The notes: generated by a model not told the origin, from the sequence alone. A DNA stretch of 64,000 bases from Parasedimentitalea psychrophila (GCF_030285785.1 NZ_CP127247.1:496001-560000), one strand, 5' to 3'; shown: positions 17,213-26,895, numbered from the stretch's first letter. Numbers and translations: made by a program.

Positions 17213-18124
17213 ATGCGCGACGCCACGGGGATGAAAACTCGCACCACACGCTTGGCAGCTACGGCCATTTGCCTGGTGCTGTTAACCGCCTGCGAAGACG
17301 GCGCCACACTGGGATTTCTGACGCCTAAGGATAGCGCCAGCGACACCGCGCCCGTCGCCAGCAGCAGTACCCACCTGGTCGAACGCGACGTCGAAGCGCC
17401 GGATGTGTTTCAGGTAACCGCGGCTGGGCTCTGGGACGGGCGGCCGTCGCTGGGCGGCGTTTGGGTGGCTCACCCGGATGCCAAAGACCCCGAACGGGTG
17501 ATCATCCGCAACAATGCCAACGGCAAATTTGTCATCGGCGCCCTGTTTCGCCGCGAACGCGAGATCCCCGGTCCAAAATTGCAGGCCTCCTCGGATGCCG
17601 CCGCCGCACTGGGGATGCTGGCTGGCGCCCCGGTGGAGCTGAACGTCACCGCCCTGCGCCGCGAAACCGTCGATGAAAGCCCGGTGATCGAAGACGCCGC
17701 CGAGGTTGAGATCGCCACGCTGGAACCGGCGACGGGCGACACTGATGACATCTCGCAATCCACGCTTGACCCCATCGCCGGCGCTGCCGCCGCCATTGAC
17801 GCGGCCACCCCGTCTGCCACCCCACCGGCCCCCCGGGCTGCCACCCCGCCGGCCCCCACGGCTCCGAAACCCGCACCCCGACCGTCATCGCTAGAGAAAC
17901 CCTTTATCCAGATCGGCATTTTCAGCGTCGAAGCCAATGCCAACGGCACCGCTGGGCAAATGCGCAATGCGGGCATGATCCCAACCGTGCTAGCCCAGTC
18001 CTCCAATGGCAAACCGTTCTGGCGTGTGCTGGTCGGCCCGGCGCAAAGCAAGTCCGAACGCAGCTCCCTGTTGAAGCAGGTCAAGTCTGCCGGCTTCTCG
18101 GATGCCTATGCGGTCACCAATTAA
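17213..18124 (+). CDS. SPOR-domain lipoprotein
   Basis: A 303-residue predicted lipoprotein. The signal peptide ends in the lipobox LLTAC (Cys27). A folded region follows (VEAPDVFQVTAAGLWDGRPS near residue 65), then a Pro/Ala-rich linker (about 190-225). The C-terminal SPOR domain (about 228-303: PFIQIGIFSVEANA ... FWRVLVGPA) binds denuded glycan strands of septal peptidoglycan. I chose the ATG at 17213 because AAGGA lies nine bases before it and the signal peptide starts there. It is followed after 18 bp by a D,D-carboxypeptidase gene, an order that fits a role in cell-wall remodelling at division. Confidence 0.85.
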   Translation: MRDATGMKTRTTRLAATAICLVLLTACEDGATLGFLTPKDSASDTAPVASSSTHLVERDVEAPDVFQVTAAGLWDGRPSLGGVWVAHPDAKDPERVIIRNNANGKFVIGALFRREREIPGPKLQASSDAAAALGMLAGAPVELNVTALRRETVDESPVIEDAAEVEIATLEPATGDTDDISQSTLDPIAGAAAAIDAATPSATPPAPRAATPPAPTAPKPAPRPSSLEKPFIQIGIFSVEANANGTAGQMRNAGMIPTVLAQSSNGKPFWRVLVGPAQSKSERSSLLKQVKSAGFSDAYAVTN

Positions 18125-18142
18125 TCACCCGAGGGTACAGCT

Positions 18143-19333
18143 ATGATTGATGTCTTGAAATCCTCTGCCAGACTGGTCGCACTGGGTGGCCTGGGTGGCC
18201 TGATGCTTGGCCTCTCGGCGCTCTCTGCCGCAGGCTTTGAAACCAAGGCCCGCGCCGCCTATGTTGTGGATCAGCTGACAGACACTGTTTTGCTGGCCAA
18301 AAACGCCGAAACCCCGCTGCCGCCCGCTTCGATGTCCAAGCTGATGACGCTCTATGTTGCCTTTGAGGCGATCCGCGATGGCCGCCTGACCCTGGATGAT
18401 GAACTGCCAGTCAGTCAGCACGCGATGAGCTATGGCGGCTCCACCATGTTTCTGGACACCACCGACCGGGTCCGGGTCGAGGATCTGCTGCGCGGTATCA
18501 TCGTGTTGTCCGGCAATGACGCCTGTGTGGTGCTTGCCGAGGCGCTCAGCCCGGATGGAACCGAGGCCGGGTTTGCCCGCTACATGACCAAGCGCGCCAA
18601 GCAGTTGGGCATGGCGAATTCAACCTTTGCCAATGCCAATGGCTGGCCCGCCGCCGGACATCGCATGTCGGTTCAGGATCTGGCCATTCTGGCCCAGCAT
18701 CTGATCGAGGATTTTCCAGAATATTACCCCCTGTTTTCGGAAACCGAATTCAAATTTGACGGCCGCGCCCCCTCGAACACCCGCAATCGCAATCCCCTGC
18801 TCAGTCTTGGCATTGGCGCCGATGGCCTGAAAACAGGCCACACAGCTGAGGCCGGCTATGGCTTGGTTGGCTCCGCTGTTCAGGGCGACCGCAGGGTGAT
18901 CTTTGTGCTCTCGGGGCTGGACAGCACCCGCGCGCGGGCCGAACAGTCTGAGGCTCTGGTGAACTGGTCGTTTCGCCAATTTGCCAGCAAAACAATCGCC
19001 AAAGCCTCTGTTCCGGTGGCGCAGGCCGAAGTCTGGCGCGGGGCGCAAAAAACCGTAGATCTGGTGCCCGCCGAGGATCTGGTCGTATTGCTGCCCGCCT
19101 TGTCAGGCAAGCAGATCAACGCCGAGGTGGTCTATACCGGCCCCATCCAGGCGCCCATCAAAAAGGGGCAGAAACTGGCTGAATTGGTGCTGCACCCCGA
19201 AGACCTGCCCGAAATACGCCTGCCCCTTGTGGCGGCAAATGACGTGCCCAGTGGCGGTTTCTTTGTGCGGGTGAAAACCGCCGCATCCGTCCTGATCACC
19301 CAATTCATCAATGGTCCCGAGGCGGCACTGTGA
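18143..19333 (+). CDS. D-alanyl-D-alanine carboxypeptidase (penicillin-binding protein, S11 family)
   Basis: A 396-residue periplasmic enzyme that trims the terminal D-Ala from peptidoglycan pentapeptides. All three active-site motifs are present: SMSK (SxxK), SGN (SxN) and KTG in LKTGHTAEAG. An N-terminal signal peptide precedes them, and the C-terminal beta domain with TAASVLITQFINGP follows, including the end helix that anchors such proteins to the membrane surface. It overlaps tmk by four bases (GTGA). Confidence 0.93.
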   Translation: MIDVLKSSARLVALGGLGGLMLGLSALSAAGFETKARAAYVVDQLTDTVLLAKNAETPLPPASMSKLMTLYVAFEAIRDGRLTLDDELPVSQHAMSYGGSTMFLDTTDRVRVEDLLRGIIVLSGNDACVVLAEALSPDGTEAGFARYMTKRAKQLGMANSTFANANGWPAAGHRMSVQDLAILAQHLIEDFPEYYPLFSETEFKFDGRAPSNTRNRNPLLSLGIGADGLKTGHTAEAGYGLVGSAVQGDRRVIFVLSGLDSTRARAEQSEALVNWSFRQFASKTIAKASVPVAQAEVWRGAQKTVDLVPAEDLVVLLPALSGKQINAEVVYTGPIQAPIKKGQKLAELVLHPEDLPEIRLPLVAANDVPSGGFFVRVKTAASVLITQFINGPEAAL

Positions 19334-19965
19334 CGACACCACTGGCCAAGGGCCTGTTCCTGACCTTCGAAGGTATCGACGGCTCGGGCAAATCCACCCA
19401 ATGCCGCCTGCTGGCGGAAACCCTGCGTCAACAGGGCCACGAGGTTGTCCTGACCCGCGAGCCCGGTGGCTCTACCGGCGCCGAGGAAATCCGCCGTCTG
19501 GTGCTGGAAGGCGATCCCGACCGCTGGTCCGCCGAGACCGAGCTATTGCTGTTCACCGCCGCCCGCCGCGACCATCTGGAGCGCACCATCGAACCGGCCC
19601 TGGAGGCCGGCAAAGTGGTGATCTGTGACCGATTTGCCGACAGCACCCGGATGTATCAGGGCCTGTCACGCGGCGATCTGCGCGCCACCGTCGACACGCT
19701 GCACCAGTTGATGATCACCCGCGAACCCGATCTGACCATCCTGATCGACATGGACCCCGAGGTGGGCCTGTCTCGCGCCAAGGGCCGCCAGACTGCTGAG
19801 GAACGGTTCGAGGATTTTGGCATTGAGCTGCAACAGAAAATGCGCGCCGGATTTTTGGCCCTGGCACAGGAATTTGCCCCTCGCTTTCGGGTGATCGACG
19901 GCACCCAATCCCTCGATGCGGTCGCCGCTGATGTTCTGGCTCAGGTTCGGGCCGCATTGTCATGA
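19330..19965 (+). CDS. tmk: thymidylate kinase
   Basis: Phosphorylates dTMP to dTDP in dTTP synthesis. The 211 residues include the P-loop FEGIDGSGKST, the DR(Y/F)-type motif CDRFADSTRMYQG and the LID region RAKGRQTAEERFED. The start is GTG at 19330, overlapping the stop of the carboxypeptidase gene, and its own end overlaps holB (ATGA). The tight coupling with holB is common in bacteria. Confidence 0.96.
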   Translation: MTTPLAKGLFLTFEGIDGSGKSTQCRLLAETLRQQGHEVVLTREPGGSTGAEEIRRLVLEGDPDRWSAETELLLFTAARRDHLERTIEPALEAGKVVICDRFADSTRMYQGLSRGDLRATVDTLHQLMITREPDLTILIDMDPEVGLSRAKGRQTAEERFEDFGIELQQKMRAGFLALAQEFAPRFRVIDGTQSLDAVAADVLAQVRAALS

Positions 19966-21089
19966 AGGGCAATCCGTCAGACGAAGACCTGCCGCGCGCC
20001 GATCAGGCTCCCGGCGCGTTACATCCGCGCGAAACACCACAGTTGTTTGGCCAGTCTCAGGCGGAATCTGCCTTTCTCACCGCCTTCAATTCCGACCGCC
20101 TGCATCACGGCTGGCTGCTGACCGGACCGCAGGGCATCGGCAAGGCCACCCTTGCCTGGCGCATCGCCCGCTTTCTGCTGGCCACCCCGCCGGCTGAGAC
20201 CGGCCTGTTCGGCGCCCCTCCGCCGGTGGAGACGCTGGATGTCAGCCCCGAACACCCGGTGGCGCACCGCATTCAGGCGCTGGCCGAACCCGGCCTTGCC
20301 GCCATCAGCCGCAGCTATAACGACAAGGGGAAATTGCGCGGCCAGATCGTGGTTGATGACATCCGCGCCCTGAACCGCTTCTTTGGCCTCACTGCCACCG
20401 ACGGCGGACGCCGGGTGGTGATAATTGATGCCGCCGACGACATGAACACCAGTGCCGCCAATGCGCTGCTGAAAATGCTCGAAGAGCCGCCAGCCCGCAC
20501 CACCCTGCTGCTGATCTCGCACCAGCCCTCGCGGCTGCTGCCCACCATCCGGTCGCGCTGTCGCAGCCTGCGCCTGTCGCCGCTGTCCTCCGAGGACATG
20601 CAAAAGGCGCTGACCCAGTCCGGCGCCGAGCCGCCCGCAAACCCGGATCACCTCGCGGCCCTCGCGGGTGGCTCTGTCGGCGTCGCCCTGCGCCTGCTGA
20701 ACCTCGGCGGGTTGCAGATCTATTCCGAGTTGGTGCAGATCCTCGCCTCGATGCCCCGCCTTGACCGACCACGCGCCATGGCCCTGGCCGAGGCCGCCGC
20801 CCAACGCGGTGCGTCTGAGAAGTTCGAACTGCTGCTCACCCTGATCGACGTGGCACTGGCACGGCTGGCCCGTACCGGGGCCACCGGCACGCCGCCAGTG
20901 CCTCAGGCGGCAGCGGATGAGGCAACGGTGCTGACCCAACTGTCGCCCTCCCCACAAGCGGCCCGCGCCTGGGCCGATCTCGCGGCTGAGGTCACCGCAC
21001 GGGCCCGCCATGGTCAGGCGGTGAACCTTGACCCCGCGGCGCTTGTCCTAGATACCGTTTTCAAGATGCAGAAAACCGCGTCCCCTTAG
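19962..21089 (+). CDS. holB: DNA polymerase III subunit delta'
   Basis: Clamp-loader subunit of 375 residues. It has the AAA+ fold with GPQGIGKATLAW (P-loop-like), VVIIDAADDMNTSAANALLK (Walker B region and the family NALLK) and SRCRSLRL (SRC motif that contacts the neighbouring ATPase site). The alphaproteobacterial insert around residues 75-110 replaces the zinc-binding loop of other families. It is co-transcribed with tmk and followed after 43 bp by tatD. Confidence 0.94.
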   Translation: MKGNPSDEDLPRADQAPGALHPRETPQLFGQSQAESAFLTAFNSDRLHHGWLLTGPQGIGKATLAWRIARFLLATPPAETGLFGAPPPVETLDVSPEHPVAHRIQALAEPGLAAISRSYNDKGKLRGQIVVDDIRALNRFFGLTATDGGRRVVIIDAADDMNTSAANALLKMLEEPPARTTLLLISHQPSRLLPTIRSRCRSLRLSPLSSEDMQKALTQSGAEPPANPDHLAALAGGSVGVALRLLNLGGLQIYSELVQILASMPRLDRPRAMALAEAAAQRGASEKFELLLTLIDVALARLARTGATGTPPVPQAAADEATVLTQLSPSPQAARAWADLAAEVTARARHGQAVNLDPAALVLDTVFKMQKTASP

Positions 21090-21132
21090 GTCGGCGCTGC
21101 GCCGCCAGGACGCTCCCGCGACAGAGACAGGC

Positions 21133-21948
21133 ATGACCCAGACCACCATCACTCCCCAGATCACCGATAGCCACTGCCATCTCGATTTCCCCGACTTCGA
21201 GGGCAAGCTGGAGCAGATCATCGCCAATGCAGCCGAGGCCGGTGTGACCCGCATGGTCACCATCTGCACCAAGCTGAAGAACGAGCCCTCCGTGCGCGCC
21301 ATCGCCGAGGCCCACGCGCCGGTGTTCTACGCCGCAGGCACCCACCCGATGAGCGCCGCAAGTGAGCCTATGGCGACGCTGGATCAGCTGCTGGAGCTGG
21401 CCAAACACCCCAAATTTGTCGGCATTGGTGAGACCGGGCTTGACTATCACTACACCGCCGACAGCGCACAGGTGCAAAAAGACAGCCTGCGCATCCACAT
21501 CGCCGCCGCCCGCGACACCGGCCTGCCGCTGATCATCCACTCGCGCGCCGCCGACGAAGACATGACACGCATCCTGACGGACGAGATGAACAACGGCGCC
21601 TTCTCCTGCGTCATGCATTGCTTCTCATCGTCACCAGAGCTGGCCCGCGCCACCCTGGAACTTGGCTGCTACCTGTCGATGTCCGGCATCGCCGCCTTCC
21701 CCAAAAGTCAGGAGATCCGCGACATCTTTGCTGCCGCCCCAATAGACCGCGTGCTGGTCGAAACCGACGCGCCTTATCTGGCGCCGCCGCCCCATCGCGG
21801 CCGACGCAACGAGCCCGCCTATACCGCCCATACCGCCCGCGTCGGAGCCCAGGTCTATGGGCTCGACTACGCCGATTTTGCCGCCCGCACCCAGGCAAAT
21901 TTTGACCGCCTGTTCACCAAGGCCGCCGCCTATGCGGTATCCTCCTGA
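21133..21948 (+). CDS. tatD: TatD family metal-dependent hydrolase (deoxyribonuclease)
   Basis: A 271-residue TIM-barrel hydrolase. Metal ligands are visible in DSHCHLDF, GIGETGLDYHY, IIHSRAADED, MHCFSS and LVETDAPYLAP. TatD-type enzymes act as 3'-5' exonucleases or general metal-dependent hydrolases. Genes of this family follow holB in many proteobacteria. The stop overlaps the next ATG by one base (TGATG). Confidence 0.93.
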   Translation: MTQTTITPQITDSHCHLDFPDFEGKLEQIIANAAEAGVTRMVTICTKLKNEPSVRAIAEAHAPVFYAAGTHPMSAASEPMATLDQLLELAKHPKFVGIGETGLDYHYTADSAQVQKDSLRIHIAAARDTGLPLIIHSRAADEDMTRILTDEMNNGAFSCVMHCFSSSPELARATLELGCYLSMSGIAAFPKSQEIRDIFAAAPIDRVLVETDAPYLAPPPHRGRRNEPAYTAHTARVGAQVYGLDYADFAARTQANFDRLFTKAAAYAVSS

Positions 21949-22745
21949 TGGCAGAGCTGCGCTTCACCATTCTGGGCTGCGGCTCCTCCGGCGGGGTGCC
22001 GCGGCTGGGCGGGGACTGGGGCCAATGCGACCCCAACAACCCTCGCAACAGCCGCCGCCGCTGCTCACTGCTGGTGGAACGCGACGGGCCTGACGGCACC
22101 ACCACGGTGCTGATCGACACCTCACCGGACATGCGCAGCCAGCTGCTGGACAGCGGCACCGGGCGGCTGGACGCGGTCATCTATACCCACGACCACGCCG
22201 ATCACGTGCATGGCATCGACGACCTGCGGATGATTGTCTTCAACATGAAGAAACGGGTGCCGGTCTACGCCAATGGCGATACCCAGAACGGCCTGCTGTC
22301 GCGCTTTGGCTATGCCTTTGTGCAGCCCGAAGGCTCCTCTTACCCGCCAATCCTCGACCTGCGCAGCATCGACGGAGTGGTTTCGATCAAAGGCCCCGGC
22401 GGCACCATCGACTTTCACCCCTTCAAGGTCAACCACGGCGCCATCGACGCGCTGGGATTTCGCATCGGCGACCTCGCCTACCTGCCCGATGTCGCCGAGA
22501 TCTACGATGATGCGCTGGAAAAACTGCAGGATCTCGATTGCTGGATTGTCGACTCCCTGCGCCGCAAACCACACCCGACCCATTTTCACTACGACCGGGC
22601 ACTCGAATGGATCGACCGGCTGCAGCCGCGCCGTGCGGTGCTGACCAATATGCACAACGATCTGGACTACGCCACGGTCGAATCTGAGACCCCTGACCAT
22701 ATCACTCCGGCCTATGACGGCATGGTGATCCGGTATGCAATTTGA
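21948..22745 (+). CDS. MBL-fold metallohydrolase (PhnP-like phosphodiesterase family)
   Basis: A 265-residue metallo-beta-lactamase-fold hydrolase. The N-terminus GCGSSGGVPRLGGDWG and the zinc motif THDHADHVHG (HxHxDH) are characteristic, and later ligands lie in VNHGAI, LPDVAEI and LTNMHND. Homologues are annotated as phosphoribosyl 1,2-cyclic phosphate phosphodiesterase, but placement in the holB-tatD operon with no phn genes suggests a housekeeping nucleotide or RNA phosphodiesterase role. This functional choice is inference. Confidence 0.85.
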   Translation: MAELRFTILGCGSSGGVPRLGGDWGQCDPNNPRNSRRRCSLLVERDGPDGTTTVLIDTSPDMRSQLLDSGTGRLDAVIYTHDHADHVHGIDDLRMIVFNMKKRVPVYANGDTQNGLLSRFGYAFVQPEGSSYPPILDLRSIDGVVSIKGPGGTIDFHPFKVNHGAIDALGFRIGDLAYLPDVAEIYDDALEKLQDLDCWIVDSLRRKPHPTHFHYDRALEWIDRLQPRRAVLTNMHNDLDYATVESETPDHITPAYDGMVIRYAI

Positions 22746-22815
22746 CACCCACAGTTTCTTTTTGCCGAAAATACTCCCGCCGGAGGCATCCGTCCTCTGC
22801 CAGCCCAGGCCGTAA

Positions 22816-23748
22816 ATGTTTCAGAACCTGATTGACGTTATCCTGCCGGTATTTCTGGTGATCGGCGCCGGTTACAGCGCCACCAGGGCCGGCTATTTCA
22901 AACAGGGCCACGTCGAAGGCCTGATGAAGTTCACCCAGAGCTTTGCCATCCCCTGCCTGCTGTTTCGCGCCATCGCCAACCTCGACATCGCCGCCAGTTT
23001 TGATCTGCGTCTGCTGGCCAGCTTTTACGCCGGGGCGACGATCTGCTTTTTCATTGGCGTGTCTGGCGCCCGGCTGATCTTCAAACGCGACTGGGAGGAC
23101 TGCGTCGTCATTGGCTTTTGCTGCCTGTTCTCCAACTCGGTCCTGCTGGGACTGCCGATCACCGAGCGCGCTTACGGCGCCGGTAATCTGACCGGCAACT
23201 TCGCCATCATCGCCTTCCATGCGCCGTTTTGCTACGGGCTGGGCATCACCGTAATGGAGGTGGTGCGCAACCGGGGCGCAGGCCGTCTCAAGACGGTGAC
23301 AGCGGTGTTCTCGGCAATGTTCAAGAACGTGCTGATCCTGGCCATTGGCCTCGGGTTCATCGTCAATCTGACCGGGGTGCTGATCCCAACCGCCATTGAC
23401 GAGGCGCTGCAACTGCTGATCCGCGCCGCCCTGCCCGCAGCGCTGTTCGCCCTCGGCGGCGTATTGGTGAAATACCGCCCCGAAGGCGATATGCGCATCA
23501 TCGGCTTTGTCTGCATGACCTCGCTGATGATCCATCCCTTGCTGGTCTGGACGTTTGGCACCACCCTGGCAGTGCCACAGGATCTGTTCCGCTCCGGGGT
23601 GCTGAACGCCTCGATGGCACCGGGGTTCAACGCCTATATCTTTGCCAATCTGTATGGCCGCGCCAAACGAGTGGCGGCCACCTCGGTGCTGCTTGCCACC
23701 GGTCTTTGCCTGTTTACCGTCTGGTTCTGGCTGACAATACTGGGTTAA
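22816..23748 (+). CDS. AEC family transporter (auxin efflux carrier type)
   Basis: A 310-residue inner-membrane protein with about ten hydrophobic segments, beginning FQNLIDVILPVFLVIGAGY, as in bacterial AEC permeases (malonate, malate or other organic-acid carriers). The central break with polar and glycine residues (about 140-180) separates two five-helix repeats. It is transcribed with or after the MBL gene and is convergent with tctA; a strong hairpin lies between them. Confidence 0.85.
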   Translation: MFQNLIDVILPVFLVIGAGYSATRAGYFKQGHVEGLMKFTQSFAIPCLLFRAIANLDIAASFDLRLLASFYAGATICFFIGVSGARLIFKRDWEDCVVIGFCCLFSNSVLLGLPITERAYGAGNLTGNFAIIAFHAPFCYGLGITVMEVVRNRGAGRLKTVTAVFSAMFKNVLILAIGLGFIVNLTGVLIPTAIDEALQLLIRAALPAALFALGGVLVKYRPEGDMRIIGFVCMTSLMIHPLLVWTFGTTLAVPQDLFRSGVLNASMAPGFNAYIFANLYGRAKRVAATSVLLATGLCLFTVWFWLTILG

Positions 23749-23752
23749 GACC

Positions 23753-23778
23753 CGGGCAGGATAGCCAAATCCTGCCCG
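23753..23778. terminator. bidirectional terminator between the AEC carrier gene and tctA
   Basis: Perfect 10-bp stem, CGGGCAGGAT at 23753-23762 and ATCCTGCCCG at 23769-23778, loop AGCCAA. It sits five bases past the AEC stop and 13 bases before the end of the convergent tctA gene, so it can serve both transcripts, although neither side has a strong T-run. Confidence 0.65.
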
Positions 23779-23790
23779 CTGGGTCCCGTC

Positions 23791-25305
23791 TCAATCGCCG
23801 TCCGCAATACCCTTCGCCCGCAATCGCGCCCGACGGGCCCGGTAGCTGGGTAGGATAATCAGCACTGCGGCAATCCCCAGCAACCCAAGGGTCATTGGCC
23901 GATCCAGAATAAAACCAAGCCCATCATATAGTTGCATTGCCCGGGCAAAGTTGTCCTCCAGCATCGAACCAAGGATGAAGCCGATCAGCAGCGGTGCCAG
24001 CGGGTAGTCGGCAAAGCGCAGCACCGTGGCACAGATCCCCAGCCCCACCAGAATCAGCAGTTCGGTGGCGTTGTTCTGACCGATATAGGCTCCCATCATG
24101 GTGAAAAACAGGATGAAGGGGATCAGATAGTTGCGCGGCACCGCCAAGATCTTGGCGATATAGGGGATCAGCGGCAGGTTCAGGATCAGCAGCACCAGGT
24201 TGCCGATATACATCGAGATGATCACCGCCCAGAAGATCTCGGGCTGATCCACCATCAGGCGCGGCCCCGGGTTGACGTTCAGTGCAATCAGCGCCCCCAA
24301 AAGGATCGCGGTGGTGCCCGACCCCGGAATACCCAGCGTCAACAGCGGCACAAACGAGCCGGTACAGGCGGCGTTATTGGCCGCTTCCGGCGCTGCCAGA
24401 CCTTTGAGCGAGCCTTTACCGAACTTCTCCTGATCCTCTTTACTGGCGATATTGCGTTCCACCGCATAGCCCAGGAACGAGGCAATGGTGGCCCCGGCCC
24501 CCGGCAACACGCCGATCATAAAGCCCTGGATCGACTGGCGGCCAATCACCGGCGCGATCTCTTTGGCCTCGGCCCGCGTGATGCGCAGATCCTTGATCTC
24601 ACCACCGGTCTCATTGTTGGACCGGCTTGGGTCCAGCACCAGATACAGCGCCTCGGGCAGCGCAAACATCGCCATCGCCAGGGTGACAAAGCCAAAGCCG
24701 GATTGCAGATCCATGATCCCCATGGTGAAGCGTGGCATGTTGAACAGCGCCCCCTCGCCGACGGTGGCCATGATCAGCCCCAGCAGGGTCATCAGCAGCG
24801 CCTTGGCAACCTGGCCAGTGCCGGCAAAGGCGGCAATCGCCGACAGGCCAACAACCATCAGCGCGAAATACTCGGACGAATGGAACAGCAGCGCCACAGT
24901 GGCCAGTGCGGGCGCAAAGATCATCAGCAGCACCGCACCGATGGAGCCACCGCAGAACGATGAAATCGCCGCCACGGTCAGCGCCTTGCCGGCCTTGCCC
25001 GCGCGGGCCAGTGGATAGCCATCAAACGAGGTGGCAACGGTTGATGCCACTCCCGGCGCGTTGATCAGGATCGACGAGGTCGAGCCACCAAAAATGGCGC
25101 CGTAATAGACCCCCGCCAGCAGGATCAGCGCCGCCGAGGGGTCGCCAATGGTGATCGCCACCGGGATCATGATGGAGATGATGCTCATCGGGCCCAGTCC
25201 CGGCAACATGCCGATAAAGGTGCCAATCAGACAGCCGCCAATCACCATCAAAATGTTAGAGAAAGTAAAGGCCGTGGTCAGCCCAATCATAATGCCTTCG
25301 AACAT
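23791..25305 (-). CDS. tctA: tripartite tricarboxylate transporter large permease TctA
   Basis: A 504-residue membrane protein of the TctA family with about 12 hydrophobic segments and the conserved glycine-rich stretch MLPGLGPMSIISI, then YGAIFGGSTSSILINAPG. Works with TctB and a periplasmic TctC to import carboxylates using an ion gradient. It follows tctB after one base; the order tctC-tctB-tctA on the minus strand is standard. Confidence 0.95.
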   Translation of the reverse strand: MFEGIMIGLTTAFTFSNILMVIGGCLIGTFIGMLPGLGPMSIISIMIPVAITIGDPSAALILLAGVYYGAIFGGSTSSILINAPGVASTVATSFDGYPLARAGKAGKALTVAAISSFCGGSIGAVLLMIFAPALATVALLFHSSEYFALMVVGLSAIAAFAGTGQVAKALLMTLLGLIMATVGEGALFNMPRFTMGIMDLQSGFGFVTLAMAMFALPEALYLVLDPSRSNNETGGEIKDLRITRAEAKEIAPVIGRQSIQGFMIGVLPGAGATIASFLGYAVERNIASKEDQEKFGKGSLKGLAAPEAANNAACTGSFVPLLTLGIPGSGTTAILLGALIALNVNPGPRLMVDQPEIFWAVIISMYIGNLVLLILNLPLIPYIAKILAVPRNYLIPFILFFTMMGAYIGQNNATELLILVGLGICATVLRFADYPLAPLLIGFILGSMLEDNFARAMQLYDGLGFILDRPMTLGLLGIAAVLIILPSYRARRARLRAKGIADGD

Positions 25306-25306
25306 A

Positions 25307-25801
25307 TCAGCCTCCGGTTCCCATAAAATACGGCAGGGGGCGCAGATAGATCCCCAAAACCTGTTGCACCAGATACCAGACCAGCCCGGTGGCCAGCACG
25401 GTGACCGGCAGCAGATACTGTAGCTTACGTTCCCCCAGCACCATGGCGCTGATGGTCAAAAAGGCCACCGTTGAAAGCAAAAATCCAACCGGTCGCAGCA
25501 TCAGCGCATAGCCCGCCATCATCGCCAGCAGCAGCAGCGCCTGGCCCAGTTTGTAGTCAGTCAGACGGCGATAATCGATATCGCCCTCTTTGGCCCCCTC
25601 GTCGCCCTTGCCTTGCCCCAACAGAATAATCAGCGCACAGCCAATGGCCATGACCACCAACATCTTGGGAAAGGTGCTGGGCCAGATGGCATTGCGTTGC
25701 ATGAACGGCGGCAATCCGACGTCCAGAGTGAAAAAGGCCGCATATCCATAGGCCATGCAGATCATCAGGATGATCAGTGCGATCCAGCGATCAAGCGCCA
25801 T
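25307..25801 (-). CDS. tctB: tripartite tricarboxylate transporter small subunit TctB
   Basis: A 164-residue membrane protein with four hydrophobic segments (about 8-25, 40-60, 80-105, 115-150), which is the TctB pattern. The ATG at 25801 (MALDRWIAL) has GGGGGAGG just upstream and is preferred to an in-frame ATG five codons earlier. It is essential in known systems but poorly conserved in sequence. Confidence 0.88.
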   Translation of the reverse strand: MALDRWIALIILMICMAYGYAAFFTLDVGLPPFMQRNAIWPSTFPKMLVVMAIGCALIILLGQGKGDEGAKEGDIDYRRLTDYKLGQALLLLAMMAGYALMLRPVGFLLSTVAFLTISAMVLGERKLQYLLPVTVLATGLVWYLVQQVLGIYLRPLPYFMGTGG

Positions 25802-25911
25802 CGGATCCTCCCCCAAAAGGTAAGTGTCACCGCCCGTTTTCTTGTCAGAAAACGAGTCGGAATTTTCGAAAATTCCGGGGCCAGTCGCACCCGCCCCGGA
25901 ACATGCATGGA

Positions 25912-26895
25912 TCAGCGAAAGCCGAGCTCAGTCATCAGATCACCAATGATCTTTTCCTGATTTTCCAGGAAGCTGACAAAATCGTCGCCATTGTTGTGGA
26001 TGTTGACCCAGCCATTGCGCGCCCGCACGGCTTCCCATTCGGGGGTCTCATACATCTTGGCCAATGTCGCCTGATAGGCCGCCAGCTTGTCGTCAGACAG
26101 ACCCGGAGCCGCAAAGAACCCACGCCAGTTGACGAACTCGACATCGATGCCCTGCTCCATCATGGTCGCCGCATCCGCATAGGCCGACACCCGCTGATCC
26201 GCAGTCACACCGATGATCTTCACCTCGCCTGCATTGGCCAGGTCCACCGCCTCCGAGAAGCCGGTCGACAGCGCCGCGATCTCCCCCGACAACAAAGCCG
26301 CCATGGCCATGCCACCGGCATCGTACGGGATGTATTTCACCGCCGTTGGATCTTCGCCTGCGGCCTTCATCACCATCGCCGCAACCAGGTGGTCCATGCC
26401 ACCGGGCACCGAGCCACCACCAATGGCGGTGGCGCGCGGATCAGCCTGATAGGCCGCCAGCAGATCGCCCATCGAGTTGATGGCGCTATCCTTGCCAACC
26501 ACAATCGCCGCATAGTCCCCAATGGTGCCGGCAACCATCGTCAGGTCTCGAAAATTATACGGGAACACTCCGGTCAGTGAGCGGATCACGATCGGGGTCG
26601 AGTTGACCATCAGGGTGCCATGCTGGCTGTCGGCGTTCTCAATCAGAAAGCCAATGGCCTTGCCGCCGCCGCCGCCGGACATATTTTCATAACTGGCGGT
26701 GCCGACGATACCGGCGCCGGTCAGCGCCTCGCCGGTGCCGCGCGCAGTGCCATCCCAGCCGCCACCAGCGCCACCGGGGATCAAAAAGTGCAGGCTATCG
26801 AGAATTTTATCCTCGGCCACAGCCGGGGTCCCAAGCGCCAAGGTTGCAGCCGCAGCTACCATCACCGCGCGGCGGGTCAGTTTCAGTTTCATCAT
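25912..26895 (-). CDS. tctC: tripartite tricarboxylate transporter binding protein TctC (Bug family)
   Basis: A 327-residue periplasmic receptor. The signal peptide (TRRAVMVAAAATLALGTPAVA) precedes the Bug core: FLIPGGAGGGWDGTARG near residue 37 is the family's substrate-loop signature, and AIGGGSVPGGMDHLVAA and DAGGMAMAALLSGEI lie in the second half. The ATG at 26895 follows GGAGG. It is first in the tctCBA operon and divergent from tctD. The carboxylate carried cannot be read from sequence. Confidence 0.93.
   Translation of the reverse strand: MMKLKLTRRAVMVAAAATLALGTPAVAEDKILDSLHFLIPGGAGGGWDGTARGTGEALTGAGIVGTASYENMSGGGGGKAIGFLIENADSQHGTLMVNSTPIVIRSLTGVFPYNFRDLTMVAGTIGDYAAIVVGKDSAINSMGDLLAAYQADPRATAIGGGSVPGGMDHLVAAMVMKAAGEDPTAVKYIPYDAGGMAMAALLSGEIAALSTGFSEAVDLANAGEVKIIGVTADQRVSAYADAATMMEQGIDVEFVNWRGFFAAPGLSDDKLAAYQATLAKMYETPEWEAVRARNGWVNIHNNGDDFVSFLENQEKIIGDLMTELGFR

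Noticed and set aside
20019-21011. 330-codon minus-strand frame
   Set aside because: Antisense to holB; Gly/Gln-rich with no domain.
23932-24963. 343-codon plus-strand frame
   Set aside because: Antisense to tctA, which is unmistakable; translation is Gln/His/Arg-rich.
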